A DNA stretch of 64,000 nucleotides from Myxococcota bacterium (GTDB lineage Bacteria; Myxococcota_A; Bradymonadia; UBA7976; UBA1532): assembly GCA_963169045.1 (NCBI GenBank), contig CAUJDF010000070.1, positions 1-64,000 on the forward strand, given 5' to 3'. The position numbers and the translations under genes were made by a program. Numbering within the stretch: position 1 is the first letter of the stretch; the number at the start of each line of letters is the position of its first letter. This document shows positions 1 to 8,715 of this stretch, piece by piece. The notes under the pieces were generated by a model. That model saw only the letters and a program-made list of their open reading frames with translations, was not told where the DNA came from and did no database searches.

Positions 1-87
1 GACTTCGAACGCGTCGAGAAAGGCGGCTACACTCGGCTCGGGCACGGACGGTCTCCCGTGGCTGTTGAACGTGTGGTAACGCCAACA

Positions 88-393
88 TCACGGGACCGTC
101 CGGCCCTGTCTACCGCCAAAATGGCGAAACCCGAGTCTGAGCCCACTACCTGTCCGGCGCTGCCCGTCGGCGCCGGCCTCGTTCGTCGACAAGAGCGCGA
201 CGACGTCCACCTCAAGCACCTTCGCGACTTCGTTCAGCCACGACAACGTCGGCGACCGCCCGCAGCGCAGCACCTCCCAGAAGTGCGAGCGCGAGACGCC
301 CGCGCGATCGGCCAGATGCGACAGCGGGAGCCCTTTCGCTTTGGCGAGGGCGCGGATCCGCACGGCAACGCGCCGATGAAGCTCGTCGTCCAC
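88..393 (-). CDS. XRE-family helix-turn-helix regulator
   Basis: Small DNA-binding protein of 101 residues. Residues about 8-68 form an XRE/Cro-CI type helix-turn-helix: a first helix around HRRVAVRIRALAKAKG, then LSHLADRAGVSRSHFWEVL as the helix-turn-helix core and an LSWLNEVAKVLEVDV third segment. The C-terminal 30 residues are Arg/Gly-rich and unstructured. The start is GTG at 393; a short inverted repeat (399-413) lies just upstream over the ribosome-binding region. It is divergent from the lipoprotein gene at 562, so it may control that gene or itself. The target is unknown. Confidence 0.8.
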   Translation of the reverse strand: MDDELHRRVAVRIRALAKAKGLPLSHLADRAGVSRSHFWEVLRCGRSPTLSWLNEVAKVLEVDVVALLSTNEAGADGQRRTGSGLRLGFRHFGGRQGRTVP

Positions 394-561
394 AGCCGCC
401 CCCTTCGAGGGGGTCGGACGGTAGCCGTGAGCCTAGGCTGCGGCTTTCCTTTATAACGGCAAGTGCCGCTTGCCGCGGCTACAACTGTGCGGTACGAAGC
501 GGGGATGTCCGCTCCTGAGACAGCGGGCGATTCGATAGCGGGCGTGGGGGAGGTGCTGGCG
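394..561. promoter_or_regulatory. Divergent promoter region with two short dyads
   Basis: Gap between the XRE regulator and the lipoprotein gene. It holds CCCCC-TTCGA-GGGGG at 399-413 and an inverted repeat CGGCAAG-TGCCG-CTTGCCG at 457-475, next to an AT-rich TTTATAAC stretch (450-457) that could be a -10 element on the plus strand. An operator role for the XRE protein is inferred from position only. Confidence 0.35.
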
Positions 562-2310
562 ATGTCGTTCTTCGGTCGCGGCGTTGTCGCAAGTGTACTG
601 CTTGCGGCCCTGCTTGGTGGTTGTGGCGAGTCGGACGGCGAGGGGGCGCGGGAGCCCGTCTGCGTGCCGCATGTCGAGGAGAGCTGCTTCTCGCTCGGTG
701 GCTGTAGCGGTACTTGGATCTGTGATGCAGACGGCACCGGTTACGGGCCGTGCGTCTGTGACGACCCCGAACCTTCGCCCGGTGGGAGCGGCGGCGGAGG
801 CGGAGGCGGCAGCGGTGGGCATGGCGGCGCAGGTGGCGGTGGCGTCGGCGGAGGTGGCGGCGGGCGCGGGGGTGAAGGCGGCGCTGTTGGCGGCGCCGGC
901 GGGGGCGCGCAGGGCGGAAGCGGCGGCTCTGGCGGTAGCGGCGGCTCTGGCGGCCTTGGTGGTAGCGGCGGCGTCGGCGGTGATCCAGGCCCCGACGAGC
1001 CTAACGTCGAAGCCGACTTCAACTTTTCCGTCAACGTCGGAGACGATGCGCGCCCGCGCTTTCCCGGCATGATCGCGCATCTCCTCGGCCGTGAAATTGG
1101 AGGTCGGCGGATCGACCTCGTCTGCTACGTGCTTGTAAATGTGGGGGACGCGGCAGCCACGATAGTTATCGACACGGAGTTGACCGGGTTCAGTCGTACA
1201 GCATCGCGGATGCACGAAGTCGCTCCTGGCGAAGTAGTGGACGACTGTATCTCGCCCGCGGTTGACTTCGGCGCGCTGGTGCAGCTTCACGCCCCCGTGC
1301 GGCAGGTCATCAACGCTGAGGCGCGCCTACGCGATGCAGCAGGGCCCTTTGCAACGTACTCGCAGCCGGTCGAGGTGCTTCCATCAAACGTGATGCCGTG
1401 GCGCGCCTTCGGCGAGAGCTTCTGGATCTTCTTGCCGACTCTCGTCGTGCCGCAGCACCCGACGCTGCGCCGGCTACAGGACGACGTCGCGGTCTACTCG
1501 GCACGTGACGGCGGATTCGGCGTCGGCGGCTACGATCCGCCGGGGGGCGCCCGCGCCGCATCGATCGAAGCCATCGAGGACGGGCGCTGTCGCGGGCACA
1601 ACGTACCCGCCGCGGCCGGTGAATCCATATCGGTGGAGGTGCGTCTTGACGAAGGCGACAGCATCCAGGCGCAGATCCAAGACGCCGCTGGACAGGTGAT
1701 TACGGAAGAGCGCAACGCGCGGACTGGCACGCGCATTGCTGCCAACAATCTCGATGCCGGCATCTACACAATCTATTTCTGCAACATCACCGGTGGCCCA
1801 CATGCGGTAACGTATTGGCGGAACTGGCTGCGAAACGACGTCGTCACCGACTACCTCTCCGCCATCTTCGACTTCGCGCGTTCGAGCGGCCTCGCCTACG
1901 CAAACCTCGCGCCAGAAGCCTTCAACAACGGGCAGCTGATTCGGCGGCCAGACGAGTCGATCGAGGGAATGGGGGCGAACTGCGTCGAGGGGGCTCTCCT
2001 CTTCGCCAGCTTCCTTGAGATGTTCGGTGTGGAGGCCGTCATCATCGTGAGCCTACGCAACGGCCATGCGTTCGTCGGTATGCGAACGGCGCCGGGCAGC
2101 CGTATCATCATGCCGATCGAGACGACGGTGGTTAACGATCAACAGTTCTCTGCCGGCAGCGCCATCAACTACGCGATTGCTGAGTTCAACTGCTGGGTTG
2201 CGAACGACGCAGACGCGTGCGAGCGCACGGGCATGAACCATGACCCGGATACCTGGATTATTGACGTCAGCGACCTGCGCCAGCAGGGCATCCTTCCGCA
2301 ACCGCAGTAG
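562..2310 (+). CDS. Lipoprotein with Gly-rich linker and transglutaminase-like domain
   Basis: Predicted lipoprotein of 582 residues. The start at 562 is chosen because GGGGGAGGT sits just upstream and it gives a clean lipoprotein signal peptide ending LLGGC; an in-frame start at 463 would bury that signal. After a short Cys-rich segment comes a long Gly/Ser linker (about residues 70-150), then a globular region. Near the C-terminus NCVEGALLFASFLEMFGVEA followed by NGHAFVGM supplies a Cys and a His spaced as in transglutaminase-like/bacterial cysteine protease folds; the third residue (Asp) is not certain. It is likely anchored facing the periplasm or surface. Substrate unknown. Confidence 0.75.
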   Translation: MSFFGRGVVASVLLAALLGGCGESDGEGAREPVCVPHVEESCFSLGGCSGTWICDADGTGYGPCVCDDPEPSPGGSGGGGGGGSGGHGGAGGGGVGGGGGGRGGEGGAVGGAGGGAQGGSGGSGGSGGSGGLGGSGGVGGDPGPDEPNVEADFNFSVNVGDDARPRFPGMIAHLLGREIGGRRIDLVCYVLVNVGDAAATIVIDTELTGFSRTASRMHEVAPGEVVDDCISPAVDFGALVQLHAPVRQVINAEARLRDAAGPFATYSQPVEVLPSNVMPWRAFGESFWIFLPTLVVPQHPTLRRLQDDVAVYSARDGGFGVGGYDPPGGARAASIEAIEDGRCRGHNVPAAAGESISVEVRLDEGDSIQAQIQDAAGQVITEERNARTGTRIAANNLDAGIYTIYFCNITGGPHAVTYWRNWLRNDVVTDYLSAIFDFARSSGLAYANLAPEAFNNGQLIRRPDESIEGMGANCVEGALLFASFLEMFGVEAVIIVSLRNGHAFVGMRTAPGSRIIMPIETTVVNDQQFSAGSAINYAIAEFNCWVANDADACERTGMNHDPDTWIIDVSDLRQQGILPQPQ

Positions 2311-2314
2311 GCCG

Positions 2315-2632
2315 CTACCGCGCCGGTGCGGACACGGGCCCGCCGATCATGGCCGCCGCTTCGGCGTACGGGAAGTAGAGCATCGCGACGTGCCGTGCGG
2401 CGCGGACGTGGGCCGCCAGTTGCGCAGCCTCACGCGGATGACGCCCCACCGCGACGAGGTGAGCCGCCGCGGCGTCGGCGAGGGCGAGGCCGTTCGACAA
2501 GTTGCGGAGCGCGCTGCGGTACATGGCGGCCACATACGCCGCGCCCTCGACGGCCGCCCCGTGCCCCGGAGCTGCCGCCGCATGTCGCACAGGCGCCGGA
2601 AGGGCGCCGGGGGCCGAAATGTAGTACGTCAT
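2315..2632 (-). CDS. Small Ala-rich hypothetical protein
   Basis: 105 residues, Ala-rich, with a helical middle (YVAAMYRSALRNLSNGLALAD) and no recognisable domain or signal peptide. I accept it because GAGGT lies seven to eight bases before the ATG at 2632 and because it fills an otherwise empty gap, ending 4 bp from the end of the convergent lipoprotein gene. Function not recognised. Confidence 0.5.
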   Translation of the reverse strand: MTYYISAPGALPAPVRHAAAAPGHGAAVEGAAYVAAMYRSALRNLSNGLALADAAAAHLVAVGRHPREAAQLAAHVRAARHVAMLYFPYAEAAAMIGGPVSAPAR

Positions 2633-2848
2633 TGGTCAACCTCGAAGAGTGTCTGTGCGCCCCCCTCGCGGAGTGTAGCAGCAACAGCCGATCGCCGCAT
2701 GTCCATAGCCGCAGATGGCGCGCAGTCAAGCGCGCGGGTGTTCAAGGCGCGCGACGCGGATCCGGAACCGCGGATCCGCCGGGAGTGTTCGGCGCGAACC
2801 GGATAGGCAAGGTTCGTTCGCGAGATCACGCCGGCACTGGCGGCCCTG

Positions 2849-3196
2849 TTGCTTGCGCCGGCCCTGTGCGCCTGGACGCCGGTCGACGCGTCACCCGAGA
2901 CGGCCGTGGCGCAGCGCGCGCCGGCGACCCGTCAGGGCGCGACCCCGGCCGTCGCCCCGAGCCCGGGGCCCGGGGCCCCCGCCACCACCGCGGGCGCGAA
3001 GCCGGTCGCCGCCCCCGCCGGCGACGGCTTCATCGACGACGATTACACCAGCTTCGTCAAGGTGGCCGGCGTGCGGGAGGAAGCCCGCATCGTGCGCTGC
3101 GCCGCCGGACGCTGCACGGTGAAGCTGAAGTCGGGCCGGACGCTGGAAGTCCCGGAAGCCGACGTCGAGCGGCCGGCGGCGCGACCGAAGAAGTGA
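2849..3196 (+). CDS. Small secreted hypothetical protein, start uncertain
   Basis: About 115 residues from a TTG at 2849. The reading frame stays open back to a stop at 2804, and the upstream codons read as a hydrophobic stretch (ITPALAALLLAPALCA) that looks like a signal peptide, so the true start is probably a little upstream at a non-standard codon or hidden by a sequence error. A Pro/Ala linker (residues 20-60) leads to a small C-terminal region with a C-x6-C pair (VRCAAGRCTVKLKSGRTLEV), resembling a small beta-rich domain. A 9-bp inverted repeat at 2756-2779 lies upstream. Function unknown. Confidence 0.45.
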   Translation: MLAPALCAWTPVDASPETAVAQRAPATRQGATPAVAPSPGPGAPATTAGAKPVAAPAGDGFIDDDYTSFVKVAGVREEARIVRCAAGRCTVKLKSGRTLEVPEADVERPAARPKK

Positions 3197-3211
3197 CGCG
3201 CGGGGTGACGC

Positions 3212-4426
3212 TCACGACGCCGCCAGCCCGACGACGATGATCGCGAGGTCGTAGGTGGCGTGCGCGGTCATCGCCGTGACGGTCCCCGACTGCCGCCGCA
3301 GCAGTCCGAACACCAGGCCGAGCGCGAACACCACGACCAGGCCGTCGAGTCCGTACTGGAAGGCGTGCAGCGACGTGAACAGCAGGCACGTCAGCAGCAC
3401 CCCGAGGCGCGGCTGCAACAGCCCGCGCATGGACAGCTCCTCGCCGACGCCCGCCGTCAGCGCCAGCGCCACCACCCCCAGCGGCGTCATCGCCCCGGCG
3501 AACAGCGCCTCGATCTTCGCCTCGTCGGTCGTCGGCACGCCGAGCGCGCGCCACAGGCCGTCGTCCACCGCGTCGAAGCCGACGACGAGCGGCACCAGCG
3601 CCAGGCCGACGAGCGCGCCGAGGCCCACCGCCTTGCCGCCCGGCCACCGCAGGCCGAGCCGGTCGATCGCCTCGTCCGCGCTCCGCTGGATGCCGTAGCC
3701 GGCCGCCACGAACGCGCCCGGCAGGAGCCAGACGAGGCCGTACATCATCGAGGCCGGCGTCAGCTCGAGCTCGGCGTCGTCGCTCGCCGCGAGGAGCTCG
3801 AGCAGCAGCGGCTCGCCCGTGCCCAGCAGCGATGCCAGCGGCGCCGTGGTCAGCGCGACGACGAGGAACAGCGCGAGCGCGTGCACCGGGTTCGCCGGGT
3901 CGATGGGCAACACGCGCGCGAGCGCACGCCGCACGCGGTCCTCGAGCGTGAGGAAGGTGAGCGCCGCGGCGGCGAGCAGGCCGAAGCCCACCGCCTTCAG
4001 CGCCACCGGATCGCGCAGGGCGGCGCCGGGCTCGAGCGTGCCGTGGACGGCGAACGCCGCGCCGAACGTGCCGAGGAAGAGGAGCGCGACCGCCAGCACG
4101 CCGACGACCCACGCCGCGACGCGGTAGCCGCCGCCGAGGCGCGCGAGCAGCGCCACGACCACCAGCGGCAACGACTCGACCGCGGCCCACGCGAGGTCGG
4201 AGAGCGCGCCGCCGGCCACGAAGCCCAGCACCAGCACGCCCGCGGCGATGGCCGCGCCTACACGGAGCATGCGCCGCGCCGCCGCCAGCCCGGAAGGCAG
4301 CCGCGCGCCACCGTCGTTCGTCACGGGCGGGGCGCCGTCCGCCGGCCGCGGCGCGCCGCACCCCGGACACGACGCCGCGTGCTGCGACACCTCGCGCCCG
4401 CACTCCCAGCACGCCAGCAGCGCCAC
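3212..4426 (-). CDS. CPBP-family intramembrane glutamic protease with N-terminal zinc ribbon
   Basis: 404-residue membrane protein. The N-terminus has a zinc-ribbon pair (CWEC ... CPGC), followed by roughly eight hydrophobic segments. The last 80 residues carry the three CPBP/ABI motifs: EELSMR (E329, E330, R334), FTSLH with H354, and HATYD with H389, so the catalytic set looks intact. CPBP proteins cleave substrates within the membrane; the family includes CAAX prenyl proteases, immunity proteins and the proteases proposed to process MYXO-CTERM tails. The GTG start at 4426 is chosen for its GGGAGG ribosome site seven bases upstream. The gene lies 107 bp downstream of the FrnE/DsbA-like gene and may be cotranscribed. 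Confidence 0.85.
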   Translation of the reverse strand: MALLACWECGREVSQHAASCPGCGAPRPADGAPPVTNDGGARLPSGLAAARRMLRVGAAIAAGVLVLGFVAGGALSDLAWAAVESLPLVVVALLARLGGGYRVAAWVVGVLAVALLFLGTFGAAFAVHGTLEPGAALRDPVALKAVGFGLLAAAALTFLTLEDRVRRALARVLPIDPANPVHALALFLVVALTTAPLASLLGTGEPLLLELLAASDDAELELTPASMMYGLVWLLPGAFVAAGYGIQRSADEAIDRLGLRWPGGKAVGLGALVGLALVPLVVGFDAVDDGLWRALGVPTTDEAKIEALFAGAMTPLGVVALALTAGVGEELSMRGLLQPRLGVLLTCLLFTSLHAFQYGLDGLVVVFALGLVFGLLRRQSGTVTAMTAHATYDLAIIVVGLAAS

Positions 4427-4533
4427 GCCCCGCCCTCCCCAGTGTCCTGGGCGCACCGTACGCGCTCGCGCGACGCCCCACCAGCCTCCCGCCGCGGCGG
4501 GGCCCGGCCCCACCCGGCCGCCGCCGCCCCGCC

Positions 4534-5211
4534 TCAGCCCGCGGCGGCCTGCAACGCCCGCCGCAGCGCCTCGGGCGACTGCGCGCCGTGCAGCGTCTGC
4601 GCACCGACGCGGAAGTGCGGCACGCCGCGGAGACCGGCGGCCGTCGCCCGCGCCGCCCGCGCCCGCACCTCGGCGAGACGCACCGGATCCGCCGACGTCG
4701 CCGCGTCGACGCCCGCGGACGCCGCCACCGCAGCGAGCACGCCCGCGTCGCCCAGGTTCTCGCCGCGCTGGAAGTACGCGTGGTGCAGCGCCTCGACCAG
4801 CGCCCGCCACCGCCCCGCCGGCGCCGCCGCGATCAGCGCGTGCCCCGGCGCGGTGTCCGGCGCCGTGCGCACCTTGTCCCAGTCGAAGCGCACGCCGTGC
4901 GCCGCTCCCGCCTGCGTCACGCGCGCGAACATCTCGTCCGGCGTGGCCTGCGGATACTTCCGCGCGAGATCCGCGCGCAGATCGCGCCCCTCCGGCGGCA
5001 TGTCCGGGTTGAGCAGGTACGGGTGCAGCGCCACCTCGACCGCGGGGCCCTGCCAGCCGTCGAGCGCCCGCCCGAGGTTGTGCAGCCCGATGTAGCACCA
5101 CGGACAGATGAGATCGTGCCAGACCTCGACCTTCAGCGCGGCGGTCGCCGGCGCCGGCGGGGACGCGTTCTTCATGTTGCACCCGGCCAGCGCCGACGCG
5201 CCGGCGATCAC
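4534..5211 (-). CDS. DsbA/FrnE-family thiol oxidoreductase, probable lipoprotein
   Basis: 225 residues. After a short signal ending ALAGC (from a GTG start at 5211) comes a thioredoxin-fold domain with the active site CPWC at residues 36-39 in the context ICPWCYIG, typical of the FrnE/2-hydroxychromene-2-carboxylate isomerase branch of DsbA-like proteins. The helical insert (DLRADLARKYPQATPDEMF and following) and the late cis-Pro region GVPHF also match. It would form or shuffle disulphides outside the cytoplasm. An alternative ATG 12 codons in (MKNASPP) would remove the lipobox. Neither start has a strong ribosome site. Confidence 0.8.
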   Translation of the reverse strand: MIAGASALAGCNMKNASPPAPATAALKVEVWHDLICPWCYIGLHNLGRALDGWQGPAVEVALHPYLLNPDMPPEGRDLRADLARKYPQATPDEMFARVTQAGAAHGVRFDWDKVRTAPDTAPGHALIAAAPAGRWRALVEALHHAYFQRGENLGDAGVLAAVAASAGVDAATSADPVRLAEVRARAARATAAGLRGVPHFRVGAQTLHGAQSPEALRRALQAAAG

Positions 5212-5420
5212 GAAAAAATCGTCGTCGATTCAAGACCTTCTCACGCCTCCGGGCGCCTCGACGCCGGCGCCGGGCGCAGGGTACGCGGCGGACGCGGTGA
5301 ACACCAGACGCGGCGCGCTTCCACCGGCGGCGAGCGCGGGACGGCCCGGGCCGGTTGACGCGCGCCCGCCGCTTCACGCTCAATCGGAAACACGAGACAC
5401 CGAGACAGAACGGAGACCGG

Positions 5421-6815
5421 ATGCGAACACCCGTTGCGCTCATCCTCGCCCTGTCGCTCGCCGGCTGCGACGACGACGGCTCCTCGGGCGGCGGCGAGCC
5501 GGACGCGGAAAGCGCGCCCGACGCCGCGGCCGCCGACGCGGCGCCGACCGCCGACGCCACCCCCGCCGACGCCGCGACGCCCGACGCCGCCCTCCCGGAC
5601 GCCGCGCCCGCCGAGTGCGCCCCGGGCGCCGTCGAGCCCTGCGGCGGCGAGGCGATCGGGCGCTGTCGGCCCGGCGCCCGCACGTGCGACGCCGCCGGCC
5701 GCTGGTCGCCGTGCGAAGGCGCCGTCGGACCGGCGGAAGAGACCTGCGACGGCACGGACGAGGACTGCGACGGCGTGACCGACGACGTCGCCCCGCGCGT
5801 CGCGACGACCGTCGTGGCGGCGGCGTCCCACCCCGGCGAGCTCGTCGGCCTCGCCGCCGACGGGGACGAGCTCGCCGTCGCATGGAGCGACACCGTCGAC
5901 GAGGGCGGGCGCGTCCTCCGCTTCGCGCGCCTCGCCGCCGCCGGCCCGGTCATCGGCGAGCCCGTCGAGATCGACCGCGGCGCGCCCTGGTCCCCGACGA
6001 TCCGCTGGACGGGCCGGGCCTGGGCCGTCGCATGGAGCGACACCGAACGGGGCGTGCTCTTCGCCCTGCGGGCGCCCGACGGCGTCCCGCTGGTCGTCGT
6101 CCGCCCGGTCGGCCTCCCGGGTCCGGCCGAGGCGCCCTCGCTCGCGTCGACCGGCGACGGCTTCGGCCTCCTCTGGCACGACTCGGCGGGGCGCGACTGG
6201 TTCCGCGCCCTCGACGCCGACGGCACGCCGTCGTCCCCCGAGCCCTTCCAGCTGCAGTTCGAGACCGCGTCGGTCGTGGCGGCCCTGACCTGGACCGGCC
6301 AGCGGTTCATCGGCGCCTTCAGCGAGGGCGTCCCCGGTATGGCCCACATCGTGGTCCGCGCCCCGCCGACCGACGGCCTCCCCATGGACGCCAGCGACCG
6401 CAACCACAACGCCGAGTACCCCGCCCTCGCCACGCGAGAGGGCCGCACCTCGCTCGCCTGGTTCGACGAGGACCGCGTCGCCGATCGGCGGCAGATCCTC
6501 CTCGCCGACCTCGACTTCGAGGGCCGCCCGAGCGGCGGGCCGTGGGTGGTCGCGGAGGGCGCGACCTGGGGCGACCTCGCGTGGGGCGCCGCGGGCCGGG
6601 CCGTCGCCTTCAACGACGGCAACGAGCGCGTCGGCTTCGTCCGCGTGACCGACGAGGGCACGCCCGACGGCGAGCCGGTCACGCTGGCGGCGGCCGACGT
6701 GCGCTCCTACGTCCGTCTCGTGGCGACCGAGACGGGCTTCGCCGCGGCGTGGTTCCAGGGCCCGGAGGGGCAGCCGACGCTCAACGTCGCGCGCGTCGCG
6801 ACGGGCTGCCCTTGA
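5421..6815 (+). CDS. Lipoprotein with MopE-type Cys repeat and beta-propeller-like domain
   Basis: 464 residues. The signal peptide ends LSLAGC; an Asp/Ala/Pro linker (about residues 20-60) leads to a short MopE-like block (CGGEAIGRC ... CDGTDEDCDGVTDD), a calcium-binding-like repeat common in Myxococcota surface proteins. The remainder has recurring VAVAWSDT/LAWF motifs spaced like a secreted propeller. The ATG at 5421 has GGAG six bases upstream. The last 35 bp overlap the 3' end of the convergent M23 peptidase gene. Role unknown; surface display inferred. Confidence 0.8.
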   Translation: MRTPVALILALSLAGCDDDGSSGGGEPDAESAPDAAAADAAPTADATPADAATPDAALPDAAPAECAPGAVEPCGGEAIGRCRPGARTCDAAGRWSPCEGAVGPAEETCDGTDEDCDGVTDDVAPRVATTVVAAASHPGELVGLAADGDELAVAWSDTVDEGGRVLRFARLAAAGPVIGEPVEIDRGAPWSPTIRWTGRAWAVAWSDTERGVLFALRAPDGVPLVVVRPVGLPGPAEAPSLASTGDGFGLLWHDSAGRDWFRALDADGTPSSPEPFQLQFETASVVAALTWTGQRFIGAFSEGVPGMAHIVVRAPPTDGLPMDASDRNHNAEYPALATREGRTSLAWFDEDRVADRRQILLADLDFEGRPSGGPWVVAEGATWGDLAWGAAGRAVAFNDGNERVGFVRVTDEGTPDGEPVTLAAADVRSYVRLVATETGFAAAWFQGPEGQPTLNVARVATGCP

Positions 6816-8715
6816 ACGGTCGGCGGCGGCGGAGGCCGGCGGCGGCGACGAGCAGCCACCATCCGGCACCGCCGCCGAAGCCCTGGGCGCAGCCGCCGTC
6901 GTAGGCGACGGTGTCGGCGCGGCGCTCGAAGCCCGCGGCGTCGACGTCGGACGCGGGCGGCGGCGCGCCGCCGTCGGCCATCGGCGCCGGGATCGCGCCG
7001 TCGGTGTCCGGAGGCGGCGGCACCACCACGCCGCCGTCGCCCGCGGGCGGAGGCGGCGGCGCGGGCGCCTCCGTCCCGAGCCGCACCTCCCCCACGTCGA
7101 TCCACGGGTCGCCGTCGCCCGGCCCGTCCACCGGCACGAGCCGCAGGCGCGTCAGCGTCCCGTACCACGACGGCGCCACGACGACGTCCGCGAACGCGCC
7201 GCCGCCCGGCGACGTGAACGCCACGCGCCGCGCCTCGCCGAACACCGGCTCCGCCTCGGTCGCCCAGTACAGGAAGCCGCCGCGCGCGCCCTGGTGCTGG
7301 CGCACGCGCAGGTGGACCGCGCGGTAGCCGTCGAGCGGCACGCGCACCGGCGGCCCCTCGACGCACGGGCCCGGACCGAGCACCTCGAGCGCCATCGCGC
7401 CCTCGTCGCGGTTCACGCGCATCTGCCCGACCGCCGCCGGATCGCAGCGCCGCCACCCCTCGACCTGCGCCTCGTCCGGCGCGTCGAACAGGAACGCGGT
7501 GGGATCGAACACGTCGAGCGCGGCGGCCACCTTCAGGTCGCCGCCGTTGAACGACTGCCCGTCGTTGTGCTCGACGCCGTCGTCCCAGCCCTCCTTTTCG
7601 CCATAGAAGTCGCGCACGTGGCGCACCCAGACCCGCGGCTCCGCGTGGCCGCCGGCGTCGATGCTGCGGCCGCGCGCCCGCAGGAAGAGCGTCAGCCGCT
7701 TGCTCTCGCCGGCGCTGAACCCGTTGAGCCGCAGCGTGCCGCGCTGCCGATCGAGCGCGTCCTCCCGCGGGTTCTGCGGGTTGTCCATCGCGTCGTTGCG
7801 CCCCCAGCTCGCGCGGTCCTTCGCCGGCCAGTCCGACTCGACGGCGTAGCGCGTCGCCTCGAGGAAGCCGGGGATCTCGTAGTCGACCGAGATCGCCGCG
7901 TCGCCCTCGCTCTCGCCGTGCGTGGCGCCGTTGCCGGCGTTCGTCACGACGACGCGCATCACGAGCTCTTCGCCGATCCACGCGTCGGGGACGCCGCCGC
8001 TCGCGCCGTCGCGGATGAAGTCCTCGCAGCTCTCGAAATCGCACGGGCGGCCGGGCAGCTCGAGCGCCGCCGCGAGGTGGAAGTCGGGCTTCTCGGGCGG
8101 GGGCGGCGGCGGCGGAGGCGGCGGCGGCTCCCCGCCCCGGCACTCGCTCGACGGCAGGCCGCGGTACGGCCCCTGGTCGACCCAGTACGACAGCGGACCG
8201 CCGCAGGGCCCCGTGAACGGGTCGTCGCCGGCGCCGTTGCCCGGTCGCACCTCGAAGTGGCAGTGCGGCCCGGTGCTGTAGCCGCTGCTGCCGACCTGGC
8301 CGATACGCTGCCCGCAGTCCACGTGCTGGCCCTCGCCGACCGACACCGAGCCGCGCCGCATGTGCCCGTAATAGGTGACCTTGCCGTCGTCGTGCTGAAT
8401 CGCGACGTAGTTGCCGAAGCCGCCGCCGCCGGGGCAGTCGGCGGTCGTGCAGCGGTCGAACTCGCCGTCGTGGGCGCGGATGACGGTGCCGGACGCGGCG
8501 GCGACGATGTCGCGGCCCTGGTCCTGGGCTTCGAAGCGCCCGATGATCGCGATGTCGGTGCCGCGGTGGCCGCCATAGGTGTTGCCGCCGCAGTTCCAGT
8601 CGCGGACGCCGCCCAGGTCGAAGTAGGCGGTGACGACCGCGTCGCCGACGACCGGGTTGCGGAACTCCGCGGCCCCGGCCGCGACCGGCAGCAGCAGAAG
8701 CCACAGGCGCCTCAT
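6781..8715 (-). CDS. Secreted M23-family peptidase with MYXO-CTERM-like tail
   Basis: 644 residues. A signal peptide (to AAGAA) precedes a LytM/M23 metallopeptidase domain (about 25-160) with the zinc ligands in HRGTD (H50, D54) and HCH (H151, H153) plus YGHM at 118, so it should be an active cell-wall or matrix endopeptidase. A poly-Pro linker, a large beta-rich middle and a Pro/Asp linker follow. The C-terminus (GGCAQGF, then a hydrophobic stretch and RRRR) fits a MYXO-CTERM sorting tail, a signal used by Myxococcota for surface attachment. Its start overlaps the stop of the upstream lipoprotein gene by ATGA. Confidence 0.88.
   Translation of the reverse strand: MRRLWLLLLPVAAGAAEFRNPVVGDAVVTAYFDLGGVRDWNCGGNTYGGHRGTDIAIIGRFEAQDQGRDIVAAASGTVIRAHDGEFDRCTTADCPGGGGFGNYVAIQHDDGKVTYYGHMRRGSVSVGEGQHVDCGQRIGQVGSSGYSTGPHCHFEVRPGNGAGDDPFTGPCGGPLSYWVDQGPYRGLPSSECRGGEPPPPPPPPPPPEKPDFHLAAALELPGRPCDFESCEDFIRDGASGGVPDAWIGEELVMRVVVTNAGNGATHGESEGDAAISVDYEIPGFLEATRYAVESDWPAKDRASWGRNDAMDNPQNPREDALDRQRGTLRLNGFSAGESKRLTLFLRARGRSIDAGGHAEPRVWVRHVRDFYGEKEGWDDGVEHNDGQSFNGGDLKVAAALDVFDPTAFLFDAPDEAQVEGWRRCDPAAVGQMRVNRDEGAMALEVLGPGPCVEGPPVRVPLDGYRAVHLRVRQHQGARGGFLYWATEAEPVFGEARRVAFTSPGGGAFADVVVAPSWYGTLTRLRLVPVDGPGDGDPWIDVGEVRLGTEAPAPPPPPAGDGGVVVPPPPDTDGAIPAPMADGGAPPPASDVDAAGFERRADTVAYDGGCAQGFGGGAGWWLLVAAAGLRRRRPFKGSPSRRARR

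Noticed and set aside
58-456. Plus-strand ORF opposite the XRE gene
   Set aside because: Arg-rich composition and no ribosome site; the XRE helix-turn-helix on the other strand is convincing.
3057-6904. Several long alternative frames over the CPBP, DsbA-like and MopE-type genes
   Set aside because: Pro/Arg-rich shadows of GC-rich codons without domains.
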